Made by a program: the position numbers and the translations under genes. A DNA stretch of 64,000 bases from Impatiens glandulifera (taxonomy: Eukaryota > Streptophyta > Magnoliopsida > Ericales > Balsaminaceae), in NCBI RefSeq assembly GCF_907164915.1, contig NC_061867.1, positions 34,903,751 to 34,967,750 on the forward strand, written 5' to 3'. How positions within the stretch are numbered: the stretch's first letter is position 1; the number at the start of each line of letters is the position of its first letter. The notes below the pieces were generated by a model that saw only the letters and a list, made by a program, of their open reading frames with translations, was not told where the DNA came from and made no database searches. Shown one piece after another: positions 1-11,812 of this stretch.

Positions 1-194
1 ATGTATGTTGATATGTTTTATAAATTAATAAGATAATGTGTATGTTATTAATGCAATTATTTAATCGGCCCAAAAAAAGATAAACAATTGGTCAAAATAA
101 TATTATGCACAGGTCGTAGTAAATATGTAACAATTATTCAATTTTTCATGTGAATAATTGGACTATCCAAAGATAATCAAGTGTTTCATAAGAA

Positions 195-716
195 TCTATA
201 TATATATATATATATAATGATGCTTAATTTTTAAAGTGTCCGGATTGTCGGGTCGAGAGCTGTGGTTAATTTGGATATATGTGAGGGTAAATGGATACTT
301 GGGTCGGATTGTGGGTTGACCCGCCCATAAACTTAAAACGGTTAAAAATAAAATTAAAAATGCTATAGGTATGGTTCGAACTTGCAACCTAACCAAACAA
401 GTAAAAACTTTTAACCAACTAGGCTAATAACACTTTATATTTTAAATTCAACCCAAAATTTGATAAACCCGTGACATTTTAACAATATAAGTTTAACTTT
501 TTAACTAACTAATCTATATATATATATATATAATGATACTTAATTTTTAAAGTTTCTGAATTGTCGGGTCGAGAGCTGTGGTTAATTTGGATATATGTGA
601 GAGTAAATGGATACTTGGGTGGATTGTGTGTTGACCCGCCCATAAAATTTTTACCGTAATATTTTTTCACGATTTTTTATATTATTACTCGTGAAAATGC
701 ACGAGATACATGCTAG
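195..716 (+). mobile_element. Non-autonomous Helitron, 522 bp, with precise empty site in the paralogous segment
   Basis: The element starts with TC (195-196) after A194 and ends with CTAG (713-716) before T717, the canonical A^T Helitron insertion without target duplication. Seven bases upstream of CTAG is a perfect hairpin, CTCGTG (688-693) / CACGAG (700-705), loop AAAATG. The duplicated segment has no element at 42421/42422 and its flanks join directly there. The body is about 1.6 copies of a ~315-bp unit starting with a TCTATATATA tract; the same unit, in reverse orientation, makes the array at 15887-19570. No Rep/helicase is encoded. Confidence 0.88.
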
Positions 717-1600
717 TTATTGTTAATATTTGATTACTACAAAAGAGTACCGTTTGCAAGTTGATATTTAATATTTAAAGACTAAATATTAATATTGCGT
801 TTGGTATCTTCGGATGAGAACCATTATTTTGAATGTATATAATTATTAAATTTATGTAAACATGGTTATTCAATTATTTTGTTATCTAATTAAGTTAATA
901 ATTTTTTATACTTATTTTTGTCAAAATTAAAAGTTCTTTTTATATGATAAATCCATAATTTATTCTTTTAAAAATTGTATCTAAAAAGGTTAAAATTTCT
1001 AACTATTATTAGAATAAGTTATAAATACACCATAATATATGTTTTATTTTGTTTCAAAATTAAATGCATTAAAGTTAGAGTTACACTAATGTATTATCAT
1101 GCATATAATTTGGATTTTCTTATCCACACTTAAGTCAATTATATATGAATTAAAGTTGTGTAAAGGGAGACTTAGTCTCTAAAAGAACTCACATCATATT
1201 ATGTGTAAGAAAATAAATGATCAAACAAAAATAACATAAATGGTGTTCACCTAACATATATTGTCTTTTACTTTAAGAGTAATAGTCGAACTATTTAGAA
1301 AATAAAGAATTCTAAATATTTGATTATCTATTGAGTATATTTGGACAAACACTGAAATTATGGATCCATTCACTAAATATTTTCTACTCGGGGTCTTTCA
1401 TAAACATATTATTCATAAGGGTATTGAATATGTATATGATATAAAATTTTAGTTAGTTGGAGTTTGTATTATAATGATTGTATATATATTATTTAAGATA
1501 TATATGCGCATTAAAGATTCAATTTTAAAAATTAAGTTTTAGTGAGAATTTGTATTATAATATTTGTATAGACATGTTAAAAATCACGTTACATATTAAT

Positions 1601-1742
1601 CCATACTACACACCCATTTAATCATTTGGTAATTTAAAAAGAATATTATTCTACACCTTATTTATTGGTATCCATACTACACACCCATTTAATCATTTGG
1701 TAATTTAAAAAGAAAATTATTCTACACCTTATTTATTTATCC
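1601..1742. repeat. 71-bp tandem duplication (2 copies)
   Basis: A 71-bp unit beginning CCATACTACACACCC occurs at 1601 and again at 1672. The paralogous segment near 43302 has one unit only, so the doubling arose after the segmental duplication or was lost there. Confidence 0.85.
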
Positions 1743-2149
1743 AATCATAGGACATGCGTCTAAAGGTAATCCAAGACTAAGCATGTATCTAGTTTTGTAT
1801 CATTTTGTTCCTAAATGATGCGTCTATGTCATGGATTCTTAATCTGTTATGATTTCAAGCTTTGTAGAACATTATTGTCCCCTCTTAACTTACATGCCCA
1901 TGATAATGAGCCCGACCATTATAAATTGAATTGTAATCAATTATATTCATAACATTAACTTTACTCTCATTAAAGAAGACAAATAAGAGAGATAACAACT
2001 CTTGTAATTGTTCTTTAAGATATTAAAAATTTTATAAATTTTTTTCTAAATTTTGTGAATGATTCTCTTTCTAGGCCCACTATTCACATACAAGATTTGC
2101 ACCAAGTGAATCAATATCTGAGTTTTACAATACTACACAAAAGACCTAG

Positions 2150-2750
2150 AAATACGATAGAGGATTCTCGATCCAATCGGAGACCAAGGTCCGATAAAAT
2201 TAATCTAGGACCGAGACTTAGGACCCATGTTTTTGAGTTATGATCGAGACCTATGACTGATGTTCTTGAGCTAAGACTGATAAATCTGACCGGGGATTCC
2301 CACCTATGACCGGTAAAATTCAGACATATGACCGAGAGGTCTAACTTGGGACCGAGACTCCTAGGACCCACGACCGTGAAACCCAAACTTAGGACCAAGA
2401 TGATCAAGATCTAAGACTAAATGATCCAAACCTGGGACCAAGAATCCCAGACCCGGAATCGAGGCTCCAAAGACCAGGACTGAGGATCTTAGCCTAGAGC
2501 TAGCCCAGACCAAGAGGTTTATACACCTCGCTCGAGAAACATAACCCCATGCTAGTCCATGACCGATAGGTTTTTACACCTAGTACGATAATTTCAGCTA
2601 AGGACCTAGATATCCTTAGCACCTCAACCTAGGGACTCCGATCCTTCGACCGAGTATCTTGAACCCCGATTGAGAGCTCCCTAGGCCTAGACCGAGCCTC
2701 CCGATCCCTGAACAATAAAATAGGACTGACCCTTATGACCGACTCCGATC
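2150..2750. repeat. Minisatellite-like GACCGAG repeats, copy 1
   Basis: Irregular 20-40-bp repeats built on GACCGAGA-GGTCT and CTAGGAC words. The same block recurs at 43790-44390 within the duplication and a related block lies at 40790-41145. A 98-codon minus-strand ORF (2111-2407) results from the repeat having few stops in one frame and is not a gene. Confidence 0.75.
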
Positions 2751-3771
2751 TTAAAGCCTGTTTGATTCTACTTTTCAAAACCTAATATTATTTTTATAAT
2801 TTTGGACCCAACACAATTTCTAATCATCCCAAGAGATAAAAAATAATTTCATAATATTTTCAAGATGTTCCCAAACAAATATTTTGACTATAAACTTTGT
2901 TTGGTGTTTATTTCTAAACCCTAACATTCTTATAAATGACAGATATTCTTCAGATATTTTCACCCTAATTACCAAACGCAATAGGTACCAGCATTTAAAG
3001 TATTGATGTTCAATACTTTAAATAATGTTAAGCTTATAAGCATAACTATGATCGGAAGAATAAAACGGTTAAAAACTCAAAACGTGATATAACCGATTTT
3101 TAAAAGTCAACTTTATAAGTAAAGATTGTTTTCGAACGGATACAAATGATGAAGCGCGAAAGTCTTTTCCCGAGTATTACCAAACTCGAACCCAAAATAA
3201 AACTCTAATGTAAAATACGTTTGTACACGCTAACCTTTTTATTGATTTTTCTAAAATCAATTAAAAACTCTATCTTTAAATAAATAATATTTTCTTGAAT
3301 CAATTATGCTTAACTAATTTAAATCGAATTTCAAATCAAAGCGTCATTGAATTATAACAAATCCCTAAAAATTAATTATTTTTACATAAATAATTTTAAA
3401 AACAATTCGGTAATATCAAAATCTTTTAAAATAATATTTTATTTTTAAAAAAAATCTGAATCCACGTATCCTGCAAACGCGTGCTAAATTACGAGGGTGA
3501 TTTCCTGAAGTTATAGAACTCAATATAAATTTGAAGTTAAAAAAAATAAAAAATAAATGATTTTTTTACTAAACAATCTTGAAATTTAAATTTTTTTTAA
3601 AGTAATTATTAATTTATAATTTCGCTGGGACAAATATATATACACAATTATTTTTAAAAAAAAAATATCTCCTTATTTTATCTTTTATATTGGTTCCAAA
3701 TTGAGACCGGACAAATTATTAATTTTTTATCAAAGTTATTAATTTATAGACGTTTTACTATATAATAAAGT

Positions 3772-6700
3772 AAATATAAAAATATCATTAAGAACTCACC
3801 CACTAAAATAAATACATAAATAAAAGTCATCATGACGTGGAATGAGGCTCTAACCATGCTCTGCTACTTTTTTAGCAAATTTTTGATTGTGTTTCCTTTA
3901 TAAAAATCGTATACGTTATTGAACTAGCTCTCGAATATGATTCTCTTGCGTGCATTCACTATAATAATTTATATACTACCCACAAAATAATGATTAAGAT
4001 ATAATATTATGTAAATTTTTCTATTTACGTATCCGAGTTGATAATCTTCTAATTTTTCTTTTTAAACTATGCTAAATAAATACATATCTTCGTGTATTCT
4101 CCTATATATTTAAAAGTGAGTCATGCATGTCATTGCTCAAAATTGTATGAAAAACAACACATATTCATTAGTTTCAAATCGATTTCATCAATCGTACTAA
4201 AGATTGATTAATGAGCAAGGCAGCACGCCATAAGTACAATGACGTCATGAATTTTTCTTAAAATTTTTACACCTCTAGCCGAGGCAGCAAACAACTTCTG
4301 CAATTCCAAGAACATTGGATTATTGTTTGAACTTTTGGGAAAGTAATCAGGCAACCCATTCGTGAATGAAGATGATATCCCGTGGTTATAAATTAATGAC
4401 ATGCACAACATTTTCTAATAACGATAATGCATGTTAAAGGTCCTTTGTTCATGGAACGCGTCAATGTTCTAGGAATTGCATAAATGCATGAGTTGGTCGC
4501 TGTTAGAGGTGTAAACATTCCAAGGTTAAATAATTTGGTTTTCAAATTTATTCTCTAGTATTCTGAAGTAGATTACATTAAGGTTTGTAACAACAACTTC
4601 TTTATTATGTATCTTATTGTTGTTACAATTAATAATCAATATGATATAGTCTATCAACCAATTGTTGACGAACAACTAGAAGCCATTATTGTGAGGTTAG
4701 ACATTCTATGTTCAGGAATAAATATAATGTTTCATAAGCAACTAACTAAAATTATGTTTTTTAATTGGTACATGTATAGTAAGGAAACGCTACAAGGCGG
4801 GCTAGCTGTCAACAAGAAGAGATGCGAAAAAGGTTTATCCTAACTTAAGGTTGAAGTTGTTGATCTAGTGTATGAAGAGGGAACAACAACTGGAGGCTGA
4901 GAAAGATCAACCCTAAGGAGCCGCGAAACAGAAAATCTTGAGAAAGATCAACAAGTGTAAGTTATAAGTTCTTATTGTTGTTTTAAAGAGGTCACTATAT
5001 AGATTGGCTTGTTTGATTTGGAAACAACTATTCACATACAAGATTTTCACCTAGTGAAGCAATATCTGAGTTTTACAATAATACAAAAAAGACTTATTAA
5101 ATGGTGCAGAGTTCAATGAAATGCACACATGTAGAGAATTCAAAAGTCAAAACTATTTGCAATTACCTGAGCTTCTTGCAAGAAGTGGTTGATGACAAAT
5201 ATTTTGTCATCTGATAGTGGAGTAAGTGATGAATTCCTTTGAGGTGAAATGAAACGGTTGGAGAAGGACAGGATTCCTGCAGAAAAGGAAAACTGGGAGA
5301 ATATTTAGTGATGAACGAACTCAGTTTCTTGAACAAAAACAGATAAAAAAGGCTTACAGTCATGGCCCTGGTTATCCTTCCCATTCATATGATTAGACAA
5401 AATGGCTACTTGCAACATGAAAGTGTCTACAAAAGTGTCTCTGCACAAGGTTGATGAACATTTATATTTGCATCAATATCCATTCATGGACAACAATACC
5501 AGAAATGAATATGCTGTAAATCATAATAACAGAGTAACCTACATGTTTTACAGATTAATGACAAGAGAGCTTCTAGTGAAGAAAGCAACTAAATATCTTA
5601 ATTGTGAAACAGACAATATTACAGAATACATAATTGTGAAAACAATGGCATCTAACGTACATTATATATGCAACACAAACAAAGCCGTTAACAAGTGATA
5701 CTACTAGATGAGATTATGAAAACGGTAGCATCTAACAAACAAACAGACAAACAGATGGCATACCTCGAATCATTTCCTAGATTATGGAGTAATTCAAGAG
5801 GATATGGCAAAATCAAGCTTTATCAGATGAATAATAATAAGCAAATAGCAAGAAATCTTCATTTTAAATGTGCTGACCTTCAGATTATGCAAACCATCTC
5901 CAGCCCTAATGCTTATCTAAGAAAACACTAATTACTATCATTAATCTACAAGACATAATAAAAACAAGCTAAAAGTCAATGTGTAATAAACTATGGAAAG
6001 TATAGAGTAGACTCATTCCCATAAACTTGAAGGAGCCGACGCTCCAAGCGGCCGTCTTAGCCATCTCCTGAAGGTCATCATCGACTAAACACCTCCGATC
6101 AGCTTCACTTCATCATATCCGATTGAAAGTGTTTGCTAAAAAGTAAGCCCTAAATGTAATTGTCGTAAAGATTAAGTACTAAACATGGGGAGGTTTGGCC
6201 TGAAAAGACAAGAAGAATCAAGGCAGTAGTAATATTATACCACCAGCTATTAAAAATCTATCTTCAGATAATTCATTAAAGCCTTTCCTTCCCAAAGTAG
6301 AAAAAAAACCTTTTCCAGTGATGTTTTGCTTTCAGAGTGCATTTTCATCAAACACCTTGAAGGCATATATATATGTGAAGTAATTAGGGTAGAAAAAAGA
6401 AGGTGGGTCATGGGTGAGCCTGTCTAAGAAAGAGTAGAAAGAGCATATCTAAGAAAACACTGATTACTATCATTAATCTACAAGACATAATAAAAACAAC
6501 AAAAGAAGGCATAGATTCATGAGTTTTAGATATCAAGTATGAAGACTTATAGAACAGTTCATGGTTCAAGTAAAGTCTTGCTTAATCATGCTCTAAAGGC
6601 CAAAACATAGTGTCAAAAAGATTTTAGGTGAGCCTGTCAGACAACCGCTAGACCAACCCAGCCGGGGCCGAAGCACCGACTGAGAATGATCCTCTACAGC

Positions 6701-8560
6701 AGTATGACCAGAAGCCGGTGGTCAACATGGCCGTTAATCACGCTCTGGTCTAGCGGCAACATCTCATCAACCAGACACAGATTCCTGTCTCCTTAGAAAT
6801 CAAGGATACAGATGTACGAGCCTATAGAACAGATCCTGTTCAAGTAAGGTCGTGACGCTCATTCTCAAACCTTCTTAATATATACTTCAGAAACTTTGGT
6901 TACCTGGGCAATGTGGGATATAAACATCAGATAACTCAAGGACCTGTTTGGAATATGGTTAAATATAATTAAATAAAATGATCAACACAATTATTATACC
7001 ACAAATAATCTATATAAATATTTAATTATTTACCCAAACAAGATTATACTACTATAAATAATCCCAAATTAATCAAACAAGCACACCAAAGTGTTGAGAA
7101 GAAAAACTGTGATAGGGTAGTAAAGGACAAGGAAATGAGGGCCGACTTGTGAGGATGACACAGAAATAGATATCATTATGTTAGAATTAGTTAATCATGA
7201 AAGATATCATCAGGTGCTGGAATTAGTTAATCATGGAAGGAAGATAGTGTAAACTGTAAAATTATTTCATTAACAGGGGTTAACTTTTCATATACAAATG
7301 CTTGGACAAATCAGCCTCCGTTCAAATAACTTAACCCCAAACCTGTGATATGTCCTCCAGTGAGATGATAGAAAAATAAAGTTGAATGCTAAACTTCAAT
7401 CAAAATTAAGGTCATATCTATTGATGGATTTCACAGACAGAAAGTTCATCTGGAAACCAAAGAATAGTCAATAATGGAATGGAATGGAATGGAATGCTAT
7501 GCATAATGAGGGTAGCATATCTATATTTGAAGGATGCACAATGAGGGTAGCATGTCTATATTTGGAGGGTGCACATTTGTTAGTTGGACTAATAATTGTC
7601 TGGCAAAAACTCTTGCCTGCATGCCTCTCTCTTGTCAAAGAATTTGCAAAACTCTAACATTGCTCACTCACATTTATCAATGGATACCATGGCCGCTAAC
7701 AAACAAACAAACAGCTCTTGAATATAACCCAAAATTTACCCAACAAGATTATACTAAAGAGTTGAGTTGAGTTGAGTTGAGTTGACTAAACAGTGATATA
7801 TGGAGGACACAAAAATAGAGAGATCTCATCAGGGTATTGCAATTAGTTAGTTAGTCATGGATTGGAATGGAATGGAACTTGGAAGGGAAGGCAAGGCAGG
7901 ATAAGCTTTGTCAAAGAGTTGAGAGTTATCCTGCCTGCATGTTCCATGTATACAAAGAATAGGTGACTGACTGACTACCAAGACATTTATCCCAGTCAGT
8001 CCCAGAGAGTGAGAGACAGTTCTGCAATGCAGAAGACTAAACTTACGACACATCAAACAAACAAACAGTGCAAAGACAAAACCCTAGCTAGCCTATTGCG
8101 TGCAATCAATCTAAGGGTCATGTCTTACATTACAATCCGACGAGAGAGCTCAGCTGATGATGGATGGATGGATGGATGGGAAGAGTGGAATTCCATTCCG
8201 TCGGAGACACTGAGTGAGTGACGAGTGACGACGTACCTTCTATCTGCCGATCGTGGTCAGTCAGTCATCCGCTCATAGAACGCGACGCTACCTTAGTCGG
8301 CCATTCCACGGAAGAGAATCCATTTCTCGTAACTGGTTGGACTTGGTGGTGCGTGCATCTGGAAGGAAGGTCAAATTCTTCGACAAATGCATCCACGAAA
8401 TGACGAAATCCGCAGAAAGCAATCAAGAAGACGAAGATTAAACGGTGCATTTCCACGACGTAATTTCATTCTAGCACAACTTCAAGTGAAATCATTTTGG
8501 CGGTTCACATCTCCACACAAACTCAGCTCTTCGGATCCGGATCCGAGTTGACTCACTTCG
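3772..8560. other. Low-copy, gene-proximal-looking region without an assignable gene
   Basis: Base composition rises from AT-rich (3772-4600) to near-balanced (7900-8560). A 67-bp stretch at 5028-5094 closely matches 2079-2147 and its partner in copy B. Other contents: an 11-bp inverted repeat CCGCTAGACCA (6645-6655) / TGGTCTAGCGG (6746-6756); GGAAT repeats near 7473-7496; GTTGA repeats at 7761-7785; GATG repeats at 8155-8180. All ORFs are under 100 codons. The minus-strand ORF at 8265-8450 begins with a hydrophobic, signal-peptide-like stretch (MHRLIFVFLIAFCGF) and could be a first exon of a gene decayed or running leftward, but I cannot name it. Nothing here is firmly coding. Confidence 0.5.
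5916..6499. repeat. 52-bp direct repeat, 532 bp apart
   Basis: The segment 5916-5967 (TCTAAGAAAACACTAATTAC and onward) recurs with one or two changes at 6448-6499. A second, looser pair (about 6530-6600 and 6795-6860) lies just downstream, so this stretch has undergone local duplication. Confidence 0.7.
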
Positions 8561-9019
8561 TCTTCCCTTCCTTATTCATTTAAACAACACCACCCAAAAA
8601 AACTTAATATAATATATATAGTTAATAGAAGAATACATGTTCACATTGGAATTTTAAACTAATTACATTAATCCGGAAAGAAAATGGGAATTTTGATAAA
8701 TAAATTAAATATAATTTAATTCAAATAAATATAATTTAATTCAAATAAATATAAATTTATACATATTTTTGAAGTTTTGGTGAAATTTAATGTTAATGAA
8801 TAGGATCGAATGATAATAGATAAGATTCAATGTCAACCGTTTAGAAATGTCAAAAGTCTATGATTGGAAGTTGTAGGATTAATGAATGAATTTATTGTTG
8901 GATCTGGAAGGAAGGTCAAATTCGACAAATGCATCCACGAAATGACAAAATCCGCATAATGCAATCAAGAAGATGAAGATTAAACTGTGCATTTCGACGA
9001 CGTAATTTCATTCTAGCAC
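8363..9019. repeat. Direct duplication of a ~113-bp segment, 544 bp apart
   Basis: Positions 8363-8475 (GGAAGGAAGGTCAAATTC and onward) recur at 8907-9019 with small deletions. The second copy breaks the minus-strand reading frame present in the first. The interval between them holds an LTR fragment, so the duplication probably came with insertion or unequal exchange around that repeat. Confidence 0.8.
8632..8890 (+). repeat. Fragment of a copia LTR (same family as 9460-11781)
   Basis: The sequence from about 8645 matches the first ~240 bp of the LTR starting at 9460 and, in reverse, the LTRs at 19736-20431 and 23085-23817. It stops abruptly near 8886 and has no partner end. The ~25 bp before it also match the flank of the 9460 copy, so flank and LTR were duplicated together. 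A further scrap of the family lies at 9045-9110. Confidence 0.75.
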
Positions 9020-9459
9020 AGAGGGGAATGTGAGCGAGACATGTCATTTTTTTAATGGAAATGAGAATTGGATAAATAAATTAAATGTAATTTAATTCAA
9101 ATAAACGTGATAGTTAATTAATCACCAAGTCAAGAGTACTATATCTTTCTTCTCGAGGAGGAAGAGTTAATACTTACTTTTGTCGTGAGTTTAATTAAAA
9201 TATGAGTTTATACATAATGATAATTTGTTTTATCTTATTTTTTCTTTTATAACGTTTAAATGTTTTTTACGTTAATTTTTAATAAATATTGATATTTTTC
9301 AAATAAATAAAAAATTAGTTACCTATGTGAATACTACCATTATTTTATTTTTAAAGCTTAATTTTGTTGGTTATTTTAGGTGTTTTAAGTCGATCCAATA
9401 TTTACACATAACTAATAAGATCGTTATTAATGTATAATTAATAGAAGAATACATGTTCA
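9020..9459. other. AT-rich spacer with a scrap of LTR
   Basis: No gene is visible. About 65 bp near 9045-9110 match the start of the neighbouring LTR family; the remainder is AT-rich and unassigned. Confidence 0.6.
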
Positions 9460-9727
9460 TGTTGAAATTTTAAACTAATTACATTAATGGAAAGAAAATG
9501 GGAATTTGAATAAATAAATTAAATGTAATTTAATTTAAATAAATATAAATGTATACCAAATTCAAATGTGAAGTTTTGGTGAAATTTAATGTTAATGAAT
9601 AAGATCGAATGATAATAGATAAGATTGAATGTCAAGAGTTTATAAATGTCAAAAGTCTAAGATTGAAAGTTGTTGGATTAATGAATGAATTTATTGTGAT
9701 GGTTTAATATCCAGCTATATATATACT

Positions 9728-10011
9728 CAGAGTCAGCCCCGAGTTTTGGGCTGTCCCAATCCCGGTCCCGGTAGTAAAAAAGACAATATATTTTTTATTG
9801 TTCTAGGTCTAATTTAAAAAATTGATAAAAAAATTGTTTTGGTGAGATTTAAACCCATAACCATACAAAAGTTCTAAGTTTTATCTTGAACCACCAAGAT
9901 ACAACATTTTATTTTTAAAATTACAATAAATTTAACTAAATACATTAATATTTTTAACAAATGGACTGCCCTAGTCGAGGGCTTATCGGGCTTACCCTAG
10001 GGCCGGCCTTG
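9728..10011. mobile_element. Short non-autonomous hAT element (284 bp)
   Basis: Starts CAGAGTCAGCCCC and ends GGGCCGGCCTTG, imperfect terminal inverted repeats of a plant hAT type. Flanked by 8-bp target duplications TATATACT (9720-9727) and TATATCCT (10012-10019), one mismatch. Encodes nothing. A sister copy at 15353-15628 sits at the same position of the same LTR sequence. Confidence 0.8.
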
Positions 10012-10627
10012 TATATCCTCTCATGTTGGAACTATCTCTTATATCATTCATCTAATTATATCTTCACAATTTTAAAAGTCTTTTATTTGTTTCTTGAGTG
10101 TCCTTTGAGTTTTCCACTCAATAGAGTGTTCTTCGAGTTCTTCACTTAATCAAGTGTTCTTCGAGTTCTTAACTCGTCGTATTTATGTTGAAACATGGTG
10201 ATCAATTTAGGCACTTTATCTAGTTCGCTCAGGGGCGGAGCCACCCATGGGCTAGGGTGGGCTCCAGCCCCACCTAAATTAAAATCCTAAAAGAAGAATT
10301 TTTATATATGTGTTTGACATGTGAGTCTTAGCCCAGTTGGTTATGTTATTGAAATGTGATCAAACCCTGGCCTCACCTTTAACTTATTTTATTTATATAT
10401 AAAATTTTGTAAATCATATAATAATATTATTTATTTTAAAATTATATTTATATAATAATTATACATTATTTTTTATTTATTTCAATATAATTAATAATAC
10501 AAATTATTTATAAGAGTAAAATATAAAAATTAAAATAATAATAATAGTGTTTTATATTTCTTAATTTTAAACTATTTCAAAAATTTAAAAGAAAATATAA
10601 AATTAATATTAATAAACAAGTTAAAAT

Positions 10628-11492
10628 AAAGAATTTGATATCCCTACTCAAGAACTTAACAAATCTCCTAGAATTGATGTTGATGTAAGTTCTCTTAAAC
10701 TTGATCCAACATTACGTATTCCGATATGAAAATATCCTTTTAATCAAATGGATGAAATTAGAAGAGCTTATATCAAGATGGGGTCATAATAACCTATTAA
10801 GGATGAGATCCCCTCTTCTAGCCTAGTGACAACAAGAGGTGGATATCCCCCAGACCTCTATGAGGTCCTGGGTTCGAGCCCGTCAGGCGGCAAGTTTTGC
10901 GCCTGGTTAATTGATTAAGTATGTTTGCGGGCTATGTACTTAACCCGCGGGGATTAGTCGCACTCCATTGGAGTAGCGGAACCCAGCGTTCTCAAAAAAA
11001 AAACCTATTAAGGATGAGTACCTGCCGACCAAATTTGGAAATCAAAATCGACGGTTCCAAAGTCATTGGTTTAAGAAATATACTTGGTTAGAATACTCTC
11101 ATTTGAAAGATGTTGCTTTTTGTTTCACATGTTTCTTGTTTTAACATAAGCAACCCAAAAACCTACATTTACAATAGATGGATTCAAATATTGAAAGCGA
11201 GTTAATGATGATGATAGATGCTCTTTTGTTATGCATATAGGATATAATATTTCACCACATAATAGGGCAGTTTAATATCTTGATAATCTAATGAATATCC
11301 TTGTCATATTGACAAAATACTAAATGCACAGTCTTCAGATGAAAAACAAAATAACAGATTACGGCTTACATCAACTATTGAAAGCACTCGGTGGCTCACA
11401 TTGCAAGCGTGTGCATTGAGAGGGCATGACGAGTTTCCATCTTCTAATAATCGTGGAAATTTTATTAAAAAAAAGCGGAACATAGAAAGTTA
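10628..11492 (+). pseudogene. hAT transposase fossil (TTF-type zinc-finger region), split by a SINE
   Basis: Once the SINE at 10808-11001 is ignored, the frame reads across features typical of ZMYM/TTF-type hAT proteins: PTLRIPI and DEIRRAYIKMG before the SINE, then DEYLPTKFG, RRFQSHWFKKYTWLEYS, and KDVAFCFTCFLF (11033-11143), the cysteine-rich TTF finger. Further on, frames give NISPHNRAV, NRLRLTSTIES-like and TRWLTLQACALRGHDE, marking the start of the catalytic region; the RNase H-like core and dimerisation domain are absent. Several stops and frameshifts make it non-functional. It is the internal remnant of the surrounding hAT element. Confidence 0.8.
10808..11001 (+). mobile_element. tRNA-derived SINE, 194 bp, with 17-bp TSD
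   Basis: Flanked by the perfect 17-bp duplication AACCTATTAAGGATGAG at 10791-10807 and 11002-11018. The head has an A-box-like TAGCCTAGTGAC and a B-box GGGTTCGAGCCC near 10870; the 3' end is a short A tail (10994-11001). It interrupts the hAT transposase codons, and the duplicated bases are themselves part of the transposase frame (encoding IKDE). Confidence 0.92.
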
Positions 11493-11781
11493 AATCTGAG
11501 ATGCAAGTTGGAGTCAGCCCTAGGTAATTTTTCATCCTGGCTCCGCCCCTGAGTTCGCTGCGTAGTTATTAGAGTGCTGAATCACTACTAGATTTAATAT
11601 ACCATATGAGACATGCAATAAACTCTAGAACAATGAGAGACGATGAAACTGTTTTTAGGAAAATGTGTTAAGCACATGTCTCGAATCAACATTGTATTAT
11701 GGTGATTACATTGTATTATGGTGATTTTGTTCTTTGTAATATTGTATTTAATTAATTTCTGTGTAGCATTATTTATATATA

Positions 11782-11812
11782 CTAGCATGATTTTTGTGCG
11801 ATGCAAACGGAC
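11782..11812 (-). mobile_element. Helitron 3' terminus (reverse orientation)
   Basis: On the minus strand the sequence ends in a short stem (around TTTGTGCGATGCAAA) followed by CTAG at 11785-11782 and host T, like the ends at 713 and 15887. It cuts into the LTR tail at a TA-rich site. The opposite end is not certain; a TATATATATAGAT at about 14670-14684 would fit a 5' TC end of a ~2.9-kb element, unproven. Confidence 0.5.

Larger units (their letters stand above)
1..3771. repeat. Segmental duplication, copy A (partner 42256-45404)
   Basis: This stretch aligns base for base, with scattered substitutions and small indels, to 42256-45404. It begins before the window edge, so its true left end is unknown. 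Copy A differs by a 522-bp Helitron insertion (195-716), a second copy of a 71-bp unit (1601-1742), and about 25 bp near position 70 that copy B lacks. Copy B is interrupted at its right end by a copia LTR at the site matching AAAGT at 3767-3771. The content is AT-rich spacer plus a GACCGAG-type minisatellite. I see no gene in it; short ORFs come from the minisatellite. Confidence 0.9.
10230..11551 (+). mobile_element. Defective hAT transposon, 1.32 kb, perfect 8-bp TSD
   Basis: Left end CAGGGGCGGAGCC (10230) and right end GGCTCCGCCCCTG (ends 11551) are perfect 13-bp terminal inverted repeats. The 8-bp target duplication AGTTCGCT lies at 10222-10229 and 11552-11559. The host LTR continues uninterrupted once the element and one duplication are removed. 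Inside are a degraded transposase fragment (10628-11492) and a SINE (10808-11001). Near 10330-10375 is a tRNA-like A-box (TAGCCCAGTTGG) and B-box (GATCAAACC) pair. Confidence 0.92.
9460..11781 (+). mobile_element. Solo or truncated copia LTR carrying two nested hAT elements
   Basis: Begins TGTTGAAATT at 9460. Removing the hAT insertions at 9728-10011 and 10230-11551 with their target duplications leaves about 0.7 kb, matching the 696- and 733-bp LTRs at 19736-20431 and 23085-23817. The last ~35 bp of the LTR are missing; a Helitron 3' terminus in reverse orientation begins at 11782 inside the LTR tail. Characteristic blocks include GTGTTCTTCGAGTTC repeats near 10120-10175 and the GTAATATTGTATTTAAT tail near 11735. 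No internal domain follows, so it is a solo LTR or a broken end. Confidence 0.75.

Noticed and set aside
2111..2407. 98-codon minus-strand ORF, repeated at 43741-44037
   Set aside because: Lies in the GACCGAG minisatellite and reflects its composition and the segmental duplication, not coding selection.
4208..4411. 67-codon minus-strand ORF (and plus ORFs at 4607-4843, 5402-5698, 5695-5931)
   Set aside because: No recognisable domain, no codon pattern beyond chance, no neighbouring splice structure that I could support.
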